64,000 nt of DNA from Anaerolineaceae bacterium (lineage in GTDB: Bacteria > Chloroflexota > Anaerolineae > Aggregatilineales > Phototrophicaceae), in NCBI GenBank assembly GCA_020634165.1, contig JACKCF010000001.1, positions 186,001 through 250,000 of the forward strand. Reading direction: 5' to 3'. Position numbers and translations under genes: made by a program. Below are positions 8,865 through 16,835 of the stretch, one piece after another. How positions within the stretch are numbered: position 1 is the first letter of the stretch; each line of letters starts with the position of its first letter. The notes under the pieces were generated by a model. That model saw nothing but the letters and a program-made list of their open reading frames with translations, was not told where the DNA came from and did not search any database.

Positions 8865-8926
8865 AAACGTTTAGAGATAACAACTTACAAAGTGCCAATC
8901 GAACGAAGTCATGAGGAGATTAAGGA

Positions 8927-9337
8927 ATGGCAACTTACGACATTGACTGGCTTATCGAAAATCGGGTCATTATGCATCGATATGCATCGACGATGGATTT
9001 GGAGGATATGGGCGAACAGCTTGCCATCGTAAATGACATGATCAATGCTGCCGATGTTAATTCTCCGCTGGTCCATGTTTTGATGAACACGGAGAACTTG
9101 AAAGAATACCCTAAACAAATCGCCAAAGTAGGACGTACAGCCAAAGCCCTGCTAGATAATCCCAGGCTAGGATGGGTGATTTCTTATGGGCGGGATGATC
9201 GCATGATTAAATTCGTGACGTCAGCCATAGGTACCATGTTCAAGACACGTTTCCGCGTCTTCAGCACAGAGCAAGAGGCTTTTGAATTTCTCAACTCTGT
9301 TGATGAAATGTTGCCGGACTTGAAATCAGAGGAATAG
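8927..9337 (+). CDS. Array member B5, STAS-like small protein
   Basis: A 136-aa subfamily B protein (MATYDIDWLIENRVIMHRY, LVHVLMNTENL, YPKQIAKVG, GWVISYGRDDRMIKF, then FSTEQEAFEFLNSVDEMLPDL). TGAGGAG precedes the ATG. It is followed by a terminator hairpin at 9363, so B1 to B5 may be transcribed separately from the final gene. Confidence 0.72.
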   Translation: MATYDIDWLIENRVIMHRYASTMDLEDMGEQLAIVNDMINAADVNSPLVHVLMNTENLKEYPKQIAKVGRTAKALLDNPRLGWVISYGRDDRMIKFVTSAIGTMFKTRFRVFSTEQEAFEFLNSVDEMLPDLKSEE

Positions 9338-9362
9338 AACAACCTCACATCATCACCTGATA

Positions 9363-9384
9363 GGCCACAAAACGTGGCTTTTTC
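9363..9384 (+). terminator. Terminator inside the STAS-like array
   Basis: GCCAC-AAAAC-GTGGC stem-loop followed by TTTTTC. It separates B5 from B6. Confidence 0.65.
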
Positions 9385-9508
9385 ATTGCATTGGGTTGTG
9401 GGGCGCTATCTCGCTAGTGAATCCGCTACATGGGATAGCCGTCTTACGGTGATGTGTCACTAAGCAGATGTATATTATGAGAATCAAGCGTAACGTAAGG
9501 AAATAAGA

Positions 9509-9922
9509 ATGGCTGACCATAAAATAACCTGGTTCGTTCAGGATCGAGTCATCCAAGTTCGTTACGATAGCGAAGTAACTCTGGACCATTTGGAAGAACA
9601 TGCAGTAAGGATGTGTCAAATGGTCGACTCCGTTGACTCTCCGCTCATTCATCTCTTGATAGACGTAGCGGAGCTGGATAAGTACCCCAAACAAGTCACG
9701 AAAATCGGACCGACACTCAAGCAACTGTACAACCATCCACGAGTTGGATGGTCCGTCATCTACAATCAGGATGATCGAATAATTGGATTCCTGGCTTCTG
9801 CTATCACCAGCATGTTTAAAGTCCGCTTTCGCAGCTTCAAAACGGAGCAAGAAGCGTTTGAGTTCCTCAACTCGGTCGATGAAACGCTGCCGGATTTGAG
9901 AACATTCATAGGGAAAAGTTGA
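9509..9922 (+). CDS. Array member B6, STAS-like small protein
   Basis: A 137-aa protein that is the most divergent of subfamily B (MADHKITWFVQDRVIQVRY, then LIHLLIDVAEL, YPKQVTKIG, GWSVIYNQDDRIIGF, and FKTEQEAFEFLNSVDETLPDL). It lies 171 bases after B5, beyond a terminator, so it probably has its own promoter. TAAGGA precedes the ATG. A strong terminator follows and closes the array. Confidence 0.72.
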   Translation: MADHKITWFVQDRVIQVRYDSEVTLDHLEEHAVRMCQMVDSVDSPLIHLLIDVAELDKYPKQVTKIGPTLKQLYNHPRVGWSVIYNQDDRIIGFLASAITSMFKVRFRSFKTEQEAFEFLNSVDETLPDLRTFIGKS

Positions 9923-9944
9923 GGGTTTACGGAATGGACAAAGT

Positions 9945-9972
9945 AAAAGCCACGCTTAAGGTGGCTTTTTTT
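9945..9972 (+). terminator. Terminator closing the STAS-like array
   Basis: AAAAGCCAC-GCTTAAG-GTGGC stem-loop followed by seven T. Confidence 0.75.
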
Positions 9973-9993
9973 GCTCTTGAATGGTGGTACCTA

Positions 9994-10314
9994 CTATACT
10001 TTAAACACCCCTGGATACCGCGTCACACGCACTGTGTAATTATCCACAAACGATAGCAGCTTATTCTCCAGGCGTTCCCAGCGCGCACTGCGCATTATAC
10101 CCACCACGCGGTTCAGGTCATCCGTCACGAACTCTAGCTGCCGTTCAGGGTAAGGCCCATAGGCGATGTGCCACGCATCCTGCATGACAAGGCCCGCATC
10201 CAGCAGCGTTGGTTCCAGTTCCTGACGAATAAAACGAAAATAGGGCACATTCAGTCCGTTACGGATATCGTAGGTCATGATCAGCGTGTAACGGGGTCTG
10301 ACAACATCAGCCAT
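9994..10314 (-). CDS. Conserved hypothetical protein, 106 aa
   Basis: A 106-aa soluble protein with no recognisable domain. It begins MADVVRPRYTLIMTYDIR and contains aromatic, charged segments (AYGPYPERQLEFVTDDLNR, RSARWERLENKLLSF) and an RVTRYPGVFKV end. Composition and codon use look like the neighbours', and the frame is clean. It converges on the array (terminator between them) and diverges from the 796-aa membrane protein. No function is proposed. Confidence 0.65.
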   Translation of the reverse strand: MADVVRPRYTLIMTYDIRNGLNVPYFRFIRQELEPTLLDAGLVMQDAWHIAYGPYPERQLEFVTDDLNRVVGIMRSARWERLENKLLSFVDNYTVRVTRYPGVFKV

Positions 10315-10561
10315 ATAACAAATTCCGGTTTGTAGTTAGGGTCTTACCATCTTTTTGATGGTATATTTTATGCGTTGACGCATGCTTAACTGTATCATAA
10401 GTCTGTGCAAAATGCTTCACTCTGCCAACGTCATATCGTCCCAAAAATCAGCCGAATGCGACCGTCTTGGTAGTGTGCGTTTGCCCCACGCCAATGGCCC
10501 CGACCTTGCTGCAAAAGGCAAGCTAGGGTAATGTTTGTCGTGTTGAGGAAGAGGAACACCT

Positions 10562-12952
10562 ATGCCTGATCTGAAGCAGCGAATTGATAGCCTGCGTGAG
10601 CGCCTGAGTTTCGCATCGCCGGACCAGATGGCCGATATTGAGCGAGATGCACGCGATTTGCTGGGCGATGCCAAGAACACGGAATACGAAGCCGATGTTC
10701 AGGCCCTGTTCAATCGGCTTGCACAGTCAAACAACCCCAATGCCGCAGAAATTGAAGATTCTCCCGCTCTGCGTGGGTTGCTGCGGCGCGCGCGCATCCG
10801 CATAGAAATGGCGGGCGATCAGGAAGACATCGACGAGGCGCTCGATATCCTCGGCGAAGCCCTGAGCATGGCGCCCAATAATAATGAAATCATCAGCATG
10901 ATGGAGCAGGCTGCCGAGAAAAACGCCCACGCCAGCCGCCGTGTCAATGATATGTTCAAGCGCTATGGCGTAAACCGCACCCTGCCGTCGCCAACAGATG
11001 TGGCTCGTCCACGCACCCGTGCTACAGATGAATTCCCGCAGCCAGCCGTCCCTGGCCAGGAAGCACCGCGACCTACAGAAGCTGCGGCCTATGCCTACAA
11101 CGATGACGACGACCTGATGTCGCAGCTCAGTGAAACTTACTACGCAGGCGACTATCAGCAGACCATCGACATTGCCAATCGCATCCTGAATGCGGATTCC
11201 GGCAATCTTTCCGCGCAGGAATATCGCCAGAAGGCGGAAGACAACCTCATTCGCGGCATCGTGCCCGATCACCGCATTCCATTCGATGCCCGTGTCTCTT
11301 ACAACCGTGCCAATTCGTTGGTGCGCGCTGGTAACTATGACGAAGCGGCCCGCTTATATAGGGAAGCGCGTGATATCGCTGAAGAAAGCGGCATCCTTAG
11401 CTGGAAAGATGTCGAACAGGCCCTTCTCGATATTCAGGACCTGGCTTTAGCCCGTGAATTATTAGACGAGGGTGATCGGCTCATTCAGGCCGATAACTGG
11501 CAGGAAGCGGTCCGCAAATATGAAGGCGCCCTGCGCGTTGTGCCTAACGACCCGCTCGCAGAGGAACGCCTCGACAATGCCCGTCGCATTCAGCAGGATG
11601 CCGATCAGGTTGCGATGCGCCTCAATATGCTCAGTGGCACCATGCAGGAGCAGATTGAGCAGTTGCAGAACGCGCGCAGCACCTTGGCCCGCGCTCGGCA
11701 ACTACTGCCTAGCAGCCAGCGGTTGAGTGAGCTTCAGCGCCAGATTGATGCCAAACTCAGCGGCGTTAAAGTCCACCTGAATGAGCAGGCCCAGGCCCTT
11801 TTGGCGCGTTCGCGCAATTCAGCCTCAATTGATGACCGTCTGGCGTTGAACAATGACGCCATTCGTATGATGGAATTTGCTGTCGAGCTGGATCCGAACG
11901 ACACTTCGGCCTCTGATATGCTTATGCAGGCCCGGACATCGGTTGGGGAATTTACGAAAGCGCGGCAGGTCATCAAACGTGCCCAGACGCTCATCTCCCA
12001 GAATTACGATTCGGAACTATCGCAGGCCCGGACCATGCTGGCTGGCCTGACTGACAGCGTTCAGGATGAGCAGTATCGCCTGGTTGTCAACGATCTGTTC
12101 AATCGTTATATCGAGCGCGTCAGTGGGGCATTGCAGGAGGGCAATTCTAACGAGGCCCAGGCATGGCTTGACCAACTGCGCGAAGAACCGTTCCGCATTT
12201 TGGGCCGTCGCAGCGATATTTTCCGCCTGGAAAATGAACTGCGTGGTCGTCGCAATCGTGGTCGCTTTATTCTGGCAGGCATCGGTGGCATTATCCTGAT
12301 CGCACTGGCCTTTGCTGCGATGGCGACTCGTCCCCAGTGGGAAGCGGCCCTGTTCCCATCACCAACACCCAGCAATACACCCACACTGACGCCTTCCATT
12401 ACCTATACGCCGAGCGCATCGCCCACAGCCAGCGATACCCCGCTGCCCAGTTCCACACCGACGCCGACGCTGACCTCTACGCCGACCTTTACCGCCACCT
12501 GGACCTGGACACCGTCACCAACCTGGACGCCATCCTTCACGCCAACGGCCACCTTGACGCCGACCCATACCCATACACCGACGCCGACACCCACCGCAAC
12601 CGATACGCCGACGCCGACGAATACGCCGACATCGACCCACACGCCGACCATCACGCTGACGCCCAGCCTGACGACAACGCCGCCAGCTCTGTGTACGGTT
12701 TACGTCGCCAGAGAAGCCGCCATTAACCTGCGCGATGAACCGACGATCACGTCACCGATTGTTCGTCGTCTGCCGCAGAGCAGCGTGCTGGAAGTCATTC
12801 AGATTGTGCCGGAAAATGCCAATCCTAACTCATTGCTGTGGTACGAAGTTCGCACCCAGTTGATCGACAATCAGGTCTTTGTTGGTTGGGTCCGCGAAGA
12901 TACCGTCGAGTTCCTGACGGACTGCGGAACGCTGCCCGGACGCGATAACTAA
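10562..12952 (+). CDS. Helical-repeat / single-TM / Thr-Pro linker / SH3-like protein
   Basis: A 796-aa protein with four parts. Residues 1 to about 565 are charged, Ala- and Gln-rich helical repeats (TPR-like or coiled-coil, for example [20 protein letters not shown]). A single membrane segment follows at about 567-590 ([16 protein letters not shown]). A long Thr/Pro linker runs from about 597 to 705. An SH3-like domain is at about 709-790, with [20 protein letters not shown] and GWVRED. With no signal peptide, the repeat half should be cytoplasmic and the SH3 half outside, giving a possible inside-to-wall connector. AGGAAG lies upstream of the ATG. A hairpin terminator follows. Similar architectures are common in Chloroflexota, but I know of no assigned function. 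Confidence 0.8.
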   Translation: MPDLKQRIDSLRERLSFASPDQMADIERDARDLLGDAKNTEYEADVQALFNRLAQSNNPNAAEIEDSPALRGLLRRARIRIEMAGDQEDIDEALDILGEALSMAPNNNEIISMMEQAAEKNAHASRRVNDMFKRYGVNRTLPSPTDVARPRTRATDEFPQPAVPGQEAPRPTEAAAYAYNDDDDLMSQLSETYYAGDYQQTIDIANRILNADSGNLSAQEYRQKAEDNLIRGIVPDHRIPFDARVSYNRANSLVRAGNYDEAARLYREARDIAEESGILSWKDVEQALLDIQDLALARELLDEGDRLIQADNWQEAVRKYEGALRVVPNDPLAEERLDNARRIQQDADQVAMRLNMLSGTMQEQIEQLQNARSTLARARQLLPSSQRLSELQRQIDAKLSGVKVHLNEQAQALLARSRNSASIDDRLALNNDAIRMMEFAVELDPNDTSASDMLMQARTSVGEFTKARQVIKRAQTLISQNYDSELSQARTMLAGLTDSVQDEQYRLVVNDLFNRYIERVSGALQEGNSNEAQAWLDQLREEPFRILGRRSDIFRLENELRGRRNRGRFILAGIGGIILIALAFAAMATRPQWEAALFPSPTPSNTPTLTPSITYTPSASPTASDTPLPSSTPTPTLTSTPTFTATWTWTPSPTWTPSFTPTATLTPTHTHTPTPTPTATDTPTPTNTPTSTHTPTITLTPSLTTTPPALCTVYVAREAAINLRDEPTITSPIVRRLPQSSVLEVIQIVPENANPNSLLWYEVRTQLIDNQVFVGWVREDTVEFLTDCGTLPGRDN

Positions 12953-12976
12953 ACTGGCGTATGATGAAAACGTAGA

Positions 12977-13000
12977 GGCACGATATATCGTGCCCTTTTC
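12977..13000 (+). terminator. Terminator after the SH3-like membrane protein
   Basis: GGCACGATATATCGTGCC is a perfect palindrome followed by CTTTTC. Confidence 0.65.
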
Positions 13001-13047
13001 TATTCCCTTCAGATGAACGAATCGCCTTTCTAGGAAGTGAAGTCACC

Positions 13048-14034
13048 ATGAATCTGCTGGACGTCGTTCACACACCGCACAAACATCACAAACTTGTCCT
13101 TGCGCCGTCCTACGTTCCTGGAACGTTTGACAGCCATGCGGTGGATTGTCCCTTTGTCTTCTCCCATGAGGGCAAATACTGGATGACCTATGTCGGCTGG
13201 GATGGACGCGGTTACCAGACCGGGCTGGCTAGTTCTGGCAATCTGCTTGATTGGACGAAGGAAGGATTGATTATCGGGCGTGGTCCCAGCGGATCGGTCA
13301 CAGAGCACAATGTCGCTATGACCTGCATCCTGCGTGACAATGACTTGTTTGGATCGAGCGAACTTAAACACGTAAAGGGGCAGTTCGTAGGCACCTATCA
13401 CGCCTACCCGAATCCAGGTTATGAAGTTGGTCCCGGCAAGATAGGGCTGTGCTTTTCTGAGGATTTACGCACATGGGATGTTCACGACCCTGTTCTGGAA
13501 CCAGACCCCGCATGCGGCTGGGAATCGGGCGGATTGTATAAATCGTGGTTGCTCGAATCAAATGGGACCTATTATCTTTTCTATAATGCCAAGAACAAGA
13601 CCGAGGGAGCCTGGATCGAGCAGACAGGGTTCGCGACCTCAACCGACCTCCTGCATTGGCAGCGATTTCCAGGGAATCCTGTTCTGCCAATTGGTCCAGA
13701 AGGTGCCTTCGATGATCACTTTGCCTCAGATCCGTGTGTACTGAGGCATGAAGATACATGGGTCATGTTCTACTTTGGCCTGAGCTACGACGGCCATGCC
13801 CGCGATGGTGCTGCGTTTTCGGACGATCTGCAACACTGGCAGAAAATGGATGACATCCTGATTGATGTCGGGCCAGAAGGGAGTATCGATTCTCGGTATG
13901 CTCACAAGCCAGGAATCATCACCGCAGGCGATACGCTCTATCATTTTTACTGCGCCGTTTCACCTGCCGACCCCAGTCAGCTTGGGAGCATCGATCACAG
14001 TGAAATGAGGGGTATCGCCGTCGCAACAAGCTGA
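13048..14034 (+). CDS. Five-bladed beta-propeller glycosidase-like protein (GH43/GH130 type)
   Basis: A 328-aa protein with the repeating blade pattern of GH32/43/130-type enzymes: a W/Y-x-M-x-Y/F motif on each blade (YWMTYVGW, GTYYLFYNA, WVMFYFGLSYDGHA, LYHFYCAV) alternating with a D-LxxW signature (SSGNLLDWTKEG, SEDLRTWDV, STDLLHWQRF, SDDLQHWQK). Family members hydrolyse or phosphorolyse glycosides. The acidic DCPFVF and DPCVLRHEDTW segments are candidates for catalytic carboxylates. There is no signal peptide, suggesting intracellular processing of oligosaccharides. The ATG follows AGGAAGTG. It stands alone, and the substrate cannot be deduced. Confidence 0.75.
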   Translation: MNLLDVVHTPHKHHKLVLAPSYVPGTFDSHAVDCPFVFSHEGKYWMTYVGWDGRGYQTGLASSGNLLDWTKEGLIIGRGPSGSVTEHNVAMTCILRDNDLFGSSELKHVKGQFVGTYHAYPNPGYEVGPGKIGLCFSEDLRTWDVHDPVLEPDPACGWESGGLYKSWLLESNGTYYLFYNAKNKTEGAWIEQTGFATSTDLLHWQRFPGNPVLPIGPEGAFDDHFASDPCVLRHEDTWVMFYFGLSYDGHARDGAAFSDDLQHWQKMDDILIDVGPEGSIDSRYAHKPGIITAGDTLYHFYCAVSPADPSQLGSIDHSEMRGIAVATS

Positions 14035-14110
14035 TTGACGACAAATAAGCAAAACCCGCGATACATGGCTAAATCGTGCCATATGGCAACCCATTTGGGA
14101 CGCTTCTCAT

Positions 14111-14320
14111 CTTCACTGGTCCGTCGAAAATAGCTTACATCGGGTCGTAGATGTGACTTTCCGTGAAGATGCGTCCCGAATCCAGCAACAGAATGCGCCA
14201 CAAAACATGGCGGTTTTACGTCATATCGCCCTCAATATCCTCAAACGGCATCCGTCTAAAGCCAGTTTGAAGCAAGAACGCTATCGAGCAGCAATGACAC
14301 ATTTTTACGCGAACTACTAG
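14111..14320 (+). pseudogene. C-terminal remnant of an ISAs1-family transposase
   Basis: This stretch has no start codon of its own. Translated from 14111 it reads LHWSVENSLHRVVDVTFRED, followed by ASRIQQQNAPQNMAVLRHIA, then LNILKRHPSKASLKQERYRA and a TAG at 14318-14320. This is the conserved C-terminal end of ISAs1 (H-repeat) DDE transposases, including the HW-x-x-EN motif with the last catalytic Glu. The N-terminal three quarters is absent: upstream is the end of the glycosidase gene. It is a decayed insertion sequence, and terminal repeats were not found. Confidence 0.8.
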
Positions 14321-14432
14321 CCCAAGTTTGAAGCGATTACCCTGAGGGGCCAGGTGATCGGATGCTAATGAGCGCGATTCAGTTTATAATCTGCTCTATT
14401 ATGGTAAGGAAAGCGCTGGAGAGGGCATATCA

Positions 14433-14519
14433 ATGGGACGTATTTGGCAGTTCATCCTGGGATTTATTCGTGGCTTGCTGGGCAAACCTCGCAGAGACGA
14501 CCAGGACGACAAAGAGTAA
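14433..14519 (+). CDS. 28-aa small protein resembling the N-terminus of the next gene
   Basis: A short open frame, MGRIWQFILGFIRGLLG followed by a charged tail KPRRDDQDDKE and TAA. It has a strong Shine-Dalgarno (GGAGAGGG) at correct spacing. Its hydrophobic/amphipathic core FILGFIRGLLG closely matches FLLGLIRGLLG at residues 7-17 of the SH3-M23 peptidase that begins 80 bases downstream. The resemblance plus the ribosome-binding site argues for a real small gene rather than chance. It could be a small membrane-associated peptide or the remnant of a duplicated peptidase start. Expression is not shown. Confidence 0.55.
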   Translation: MGRIWQFILGFIRGLLGKPRRDDQDDKE

Positions 14520-14598
14520 CCTCACCAGTTAAGGTCATGATGCTGCCAATAACAGCAGCATCGGAATACATTGCCAGATAGGGGCAAGGGAGATCAGC

Positions 14599-15633
14599 AT
14601 GAAGCAGCTACTCGACTTTCTGTTGGGTTTGATTCGTGGTTTGTTGGGGCTGCCGTCAGAAAAAGAGCAGTCATCGGCTACCGACAGCGGCGCGGAAGAT
14701 GTTCCTTGTGGTCTGGGCCTGCACGAAATGCCGGAAACGGTCGATACCAGTGCGGTGCCCTTTGTTGGGATTGCAGCCGCTGCGGCGTCTTCGGAAATCA
14801 GTAATGGCACGGCCACTGCCGATGATTGCACAGTTACGGTTCGCCCGGAACTCGGCGTGGTCAATATCCGCACTGGCCCGCGCCTGGGCTTTTTCCCGGC
14901 AGGTAAAACGCGCGGCGGTGCTGTCTTTGGGCTTACCGGAGCTTCCGAACCCGATGAAAGCGGCTTCCGCTGGTTCCAGATCAGCTTTGAGGGCGGCAGT
15001 GGCTGGATTCGTAGTGATCTGGTGCGCCTGAGTGAAGCCTGCAAGCTGTTTACATATATCACCGATGCTGATTACCCCGACGAGCCGGTTACGCCAACGC
15101 CACCAACAACCACCCGTTTTGCGCGTCCAGCGACAGCACCCATCAGCAATGGCTACAGCAGCACACGCCACCCTGGTATTGACCTGGCAACTGCGATGGG
15201 CACGCCTATCGCAGCATCAGCCCAGGGGACGATCATTCGGGCGATCCGCTGCACGGCTTGTACAGATGCCAAACCGAATCGCTTCCCCTGCGGCCCGACG
15301 ACCTATAACGACGAAAAATGGGGGTTCGGCTACGGCAACTTTGTGATTGTACGCCATGATTACGCTGTGCTGCCTGCGCCCGTGCGCGAAGCGATGGACG
15401 ATGCCAACCTGACAGGGGGCTTTGCATATGTGCTCTATGCCCACTTCCAAGAACTGCGTGTTGACCTGGGCGATATTGTTCAGGCGGGCACCTTGCTTGG
15501 CCTCACCGGCAATCATGGCTGTAGCACCGGTCCACATATCCATATAGAGATTCGTATCGGTAACGTGGAGATTGTCGACGGACAGTGGCTGGCCCAGAAA
15601 TCGATCAATCCCAACCTCTTCTACGTCCTGTAA
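14599..15633 (+). CDS. SH3-like domain plus M23 (LytM) metallopeptidase
   Basis: A 344-aa envelope enzyme. The N-terminus has a short amphipathic/hydrophobic stretch (LLDFLLGLIRGLLG) and not a classical signal peptide. Residues about 78-147 form an SH3-like domain (VVNIRTGPRLGFFPAGKT, GWIRSDLV). The M23 domain runs from about 185 to 335, with the zinc ligands H191 and D195 in RHPGIDLA and the H-x-H of GPHIHIEIR near the C-terminus. M23 enzymes cleave peptide cross-links of peptidoglycan. The insertion of Cys-rich sequence (RCTACTDAKPNRFPC) after the first zinc motif is unusual. GGGAGA precedes the ATG. The next gene begins 9 bases after the stop. Confidence 0.85.
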   Translation: MKQLLDFLLGLIRGLLGLPSEKEQSSATDSGAEDVPCGLGLHEMPETVDTSAVPFVGIAAAAASSEISNGTATADDCTVTVRPELGVVNIRTGPRLGFFPAGKTRGGAVFGLTGASEPDESGFRWFQISFEGGSGWIRSDLVRLSEACKLFTYITDADYPDEPVTPTPPTTTRFARPATAPISNGYSSTRHPGIDLATAMGTPIAASAQGTIIRAIRCTACTDAKPNRFPCGPTTYNDEKWGFGYGNFVIVRHDYAVLPAPVREAMDDANLTGGFAYVLYAHFQELRVDLGDIVQAGTLLGLTGNHGCSTGPHIHIEIRIGNVEIVDGQWLAQKSINPNLFYVL

Positions 15634-15642
15634 GGCTTGAGC

Positions 15643-16185
15643 ATGATTGAACTCACGCCAGAAATTCTTCTGGGTGCTTTATTCATATTTTTGCTCCGTG
15701 TCCTGAATTACTCGATCAGTACTTTCCGCCTGGTGATGATCTCTCGCGGGCAGAAGGTACTGGCGGCCTGTATGGCCTTCTTAGAAGCTTTGATCTTCAT
15801 CATGGTGATGGCGACCGTCATCACCGACATCAACGACCTGCCGCGCCTGTTTGCTTACTGTATGGGGGCCGCAGTTGGCAGCTATATCGGCATGTGGATG
15901 GAACCGCGTCTGATTAAGAGTTATAGCACGGTAACGGTCGTGGCCAGCGAAAAAGGGCAAGAGCTGGCCAACTACTTACGCGAAAGTGGCTACGGTGTCA
16001 CGGTGACGTATGGCCAGGGGCGTGATGGGGACGTGACCATCGTGCGCAGCACCATCAATAACCGAGAAACGCGCCGCTTTATCAACCATGTAGAAAGTGT
16101 CAATGAAGATGCATTCATTGAAATTGAGCAGTCTCGTACCCTCCAGCGCGGGTGGGTACCCGGCGGCCCAAGGCGACAGTTGTAA
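15643..16185 (+). CDS. UPF0316 / DUF5698-DUF2179 membrane protein
   Basis: A 180-aa integral membrane protein. Three hydrophobic segments (ILLGALFIFLLRVLNYSIS, VLAACMAFLEALIFIMVM, LFAYCMGAAVGSYIGMW) form the N-terminal domain and are followed by a soluble DUF2179-type domain (GVTVTYGQGRDGDVTIVRS). This matches the UPF0316 family, whose biochemical function is unknown. The ATG at 15643 follows AAGGCTTG. A TTG at 15637 is possible. It lies 9 bases after the M23 peptidase gene, so the two are probably one transcript. Confidence 0.82.
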   Translation: MIELTPEILLGALFIFLLRVLNYSISTFRLVMISRGQKVLAACMAFLEALIFIMVMATVITDINDLPRLFAYCMGAAVGSYIGMWMEPRLIKSYSTVTVVASEKGQELANYLRESGYGVTVTYGQGRDGDVTIVRSTINNRETRRFINHVESVNEDAFIEIEQSRTLQRGWVPGGPRRQL

Positions 16186-16261
16186 TACTAACCAATTTAT
16201 AACTAAGCCTGTTATATTCCTTAATCCTTCTAGCTTGCGAATACATTAATTTAGGGTTATC

Positions 16262-16708
16262 GTGAAGATGATAATCAATTATTCGTCAATGCTTAGATCG
16301 ATGCAGAACTCAGTCAGATGGACCACAGAAGAAAAGAATAGCCTGTTGTATACCATGCGCGGCCCCTGGAACTGGGATGCTGTGTATGAGATGCTCATTG
16401 TCGCGGATGAACTCATGAATACCGTTAACCATCCGGTTGACGTTATCCTCGATATTCAGGAAGTTGGTAATATGCTTGGCCCGGGCTTTTTGGTCCACAG
16501 CCGCCGCATTTTTACCTCGGTACGGCCTAATTGCAGCGGGCGCTTAATCCTGATGCAGCCAGATTCCATGCTGCGTTCGGTTCATACGCTCCTGGATCGT
16601 GCGTTTAGCACTATCTTCTCGCAGATGCAGGTGCAATATGCTGAAACGATTGACCATGCTCTGCTCCTGCTCAACCTCGCTGATGAAGGCCGCACCAGCG
16701 TTTCTTAA
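16262..16708 (+). CDS. Orphan STAS-like small protein
   Basis: A 148-aa soluble protein, probably a distant relative of the array at 5.6-9.9 kb. After an N-terminal extension it has the strand NSLLYTMRGPWNWD, a helix ending MNTV, the strand PVDVILDIQEV, a helix, GRLILMQPD, and a last helix IDHALLLLN, in the same order as array proteins. A DLLLD-like end to the second strand is shared. The start is GTG 16262 (after AGGG) or ATG 16268. It is monocistronic, with an AT-rich leader. Confidence 0.55.
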   Translation: MKMIINYSSMLRSMQNSVRWTTEEKNSLLYTMRGPWNWDAVYEMLIVADELMNTVNHPVDVILDIQEVGNMLGPGFLVHSRRIFTSVRPNCSGRLILMQPDSMLRSVHTLLDRAFSTIFSQMQVQYAETIDHALLLLNLADEGRTSVS

Positions 16709-16786
16709 CGCTTCTCCCAATTGCTCCCACAATTGATGTGAATACGGGCCTGTAGGGCAGACCTACGCAGTCGCGCAGGCTGGGCG

Positions 16787-16792
16787 TATAAT
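16787..16792 (+). promoter_or_regulatory. Putative -10 element of the flippase gene
   Basis: A perfect TATAAT overlaps the most upstream in-frame ATG (16791). If it is the promoter, translation must start downstream, at 16836. Confidence 0.4.
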
Positions 16793-16835
16793 GCCCTCCT
16801 TTGCACGCACTGAAAAAAGATCAGCCTTCATCGAT

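Larger units (their letters stand above)
7414..8926 (+). repeat. Duplicated intergenic spacers of the B genes
   Basis: The four spacers at 7414-7481, 7899-7963, 8378-8444 and 8865-8926 (62-68 bases each) are related. They share a block like GTTTAGAGATAACAGCTTGC just after the stop codon, then AATCGAACGAAGTC or a variant, and TGAGGAGATTA before the next ATG (diverged in 8378-8444). Conservation of non-coding spacer indicates duplication of gene-plus-spacer units. It may also preserve a leader or processing signal. Confidence 0.7.

Noticed and set aside
7414..8926. CRISPR array in the regularly spaced repeats at 7.4-8.9 kb
   Set aside because: The repeats are 62-68-base spacers between protein-coding genes of about 415 bases; there are no short unique spacers and no cas genes.
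5602..9922. Toxin-antitoxin or phage-tail type array in the small-gene cluster
   Set aside because: All nine proteins are one family with no toxin motif and no coiled coil or secretion signal.
12337..12726. Tyr/Asp/His-rich ORF in a second frame of the Thr/Pro linker
   Set aside because: A shifted-frame artefact of the ACGCCGACG-like repeats that encode the Thr/Pro linker.
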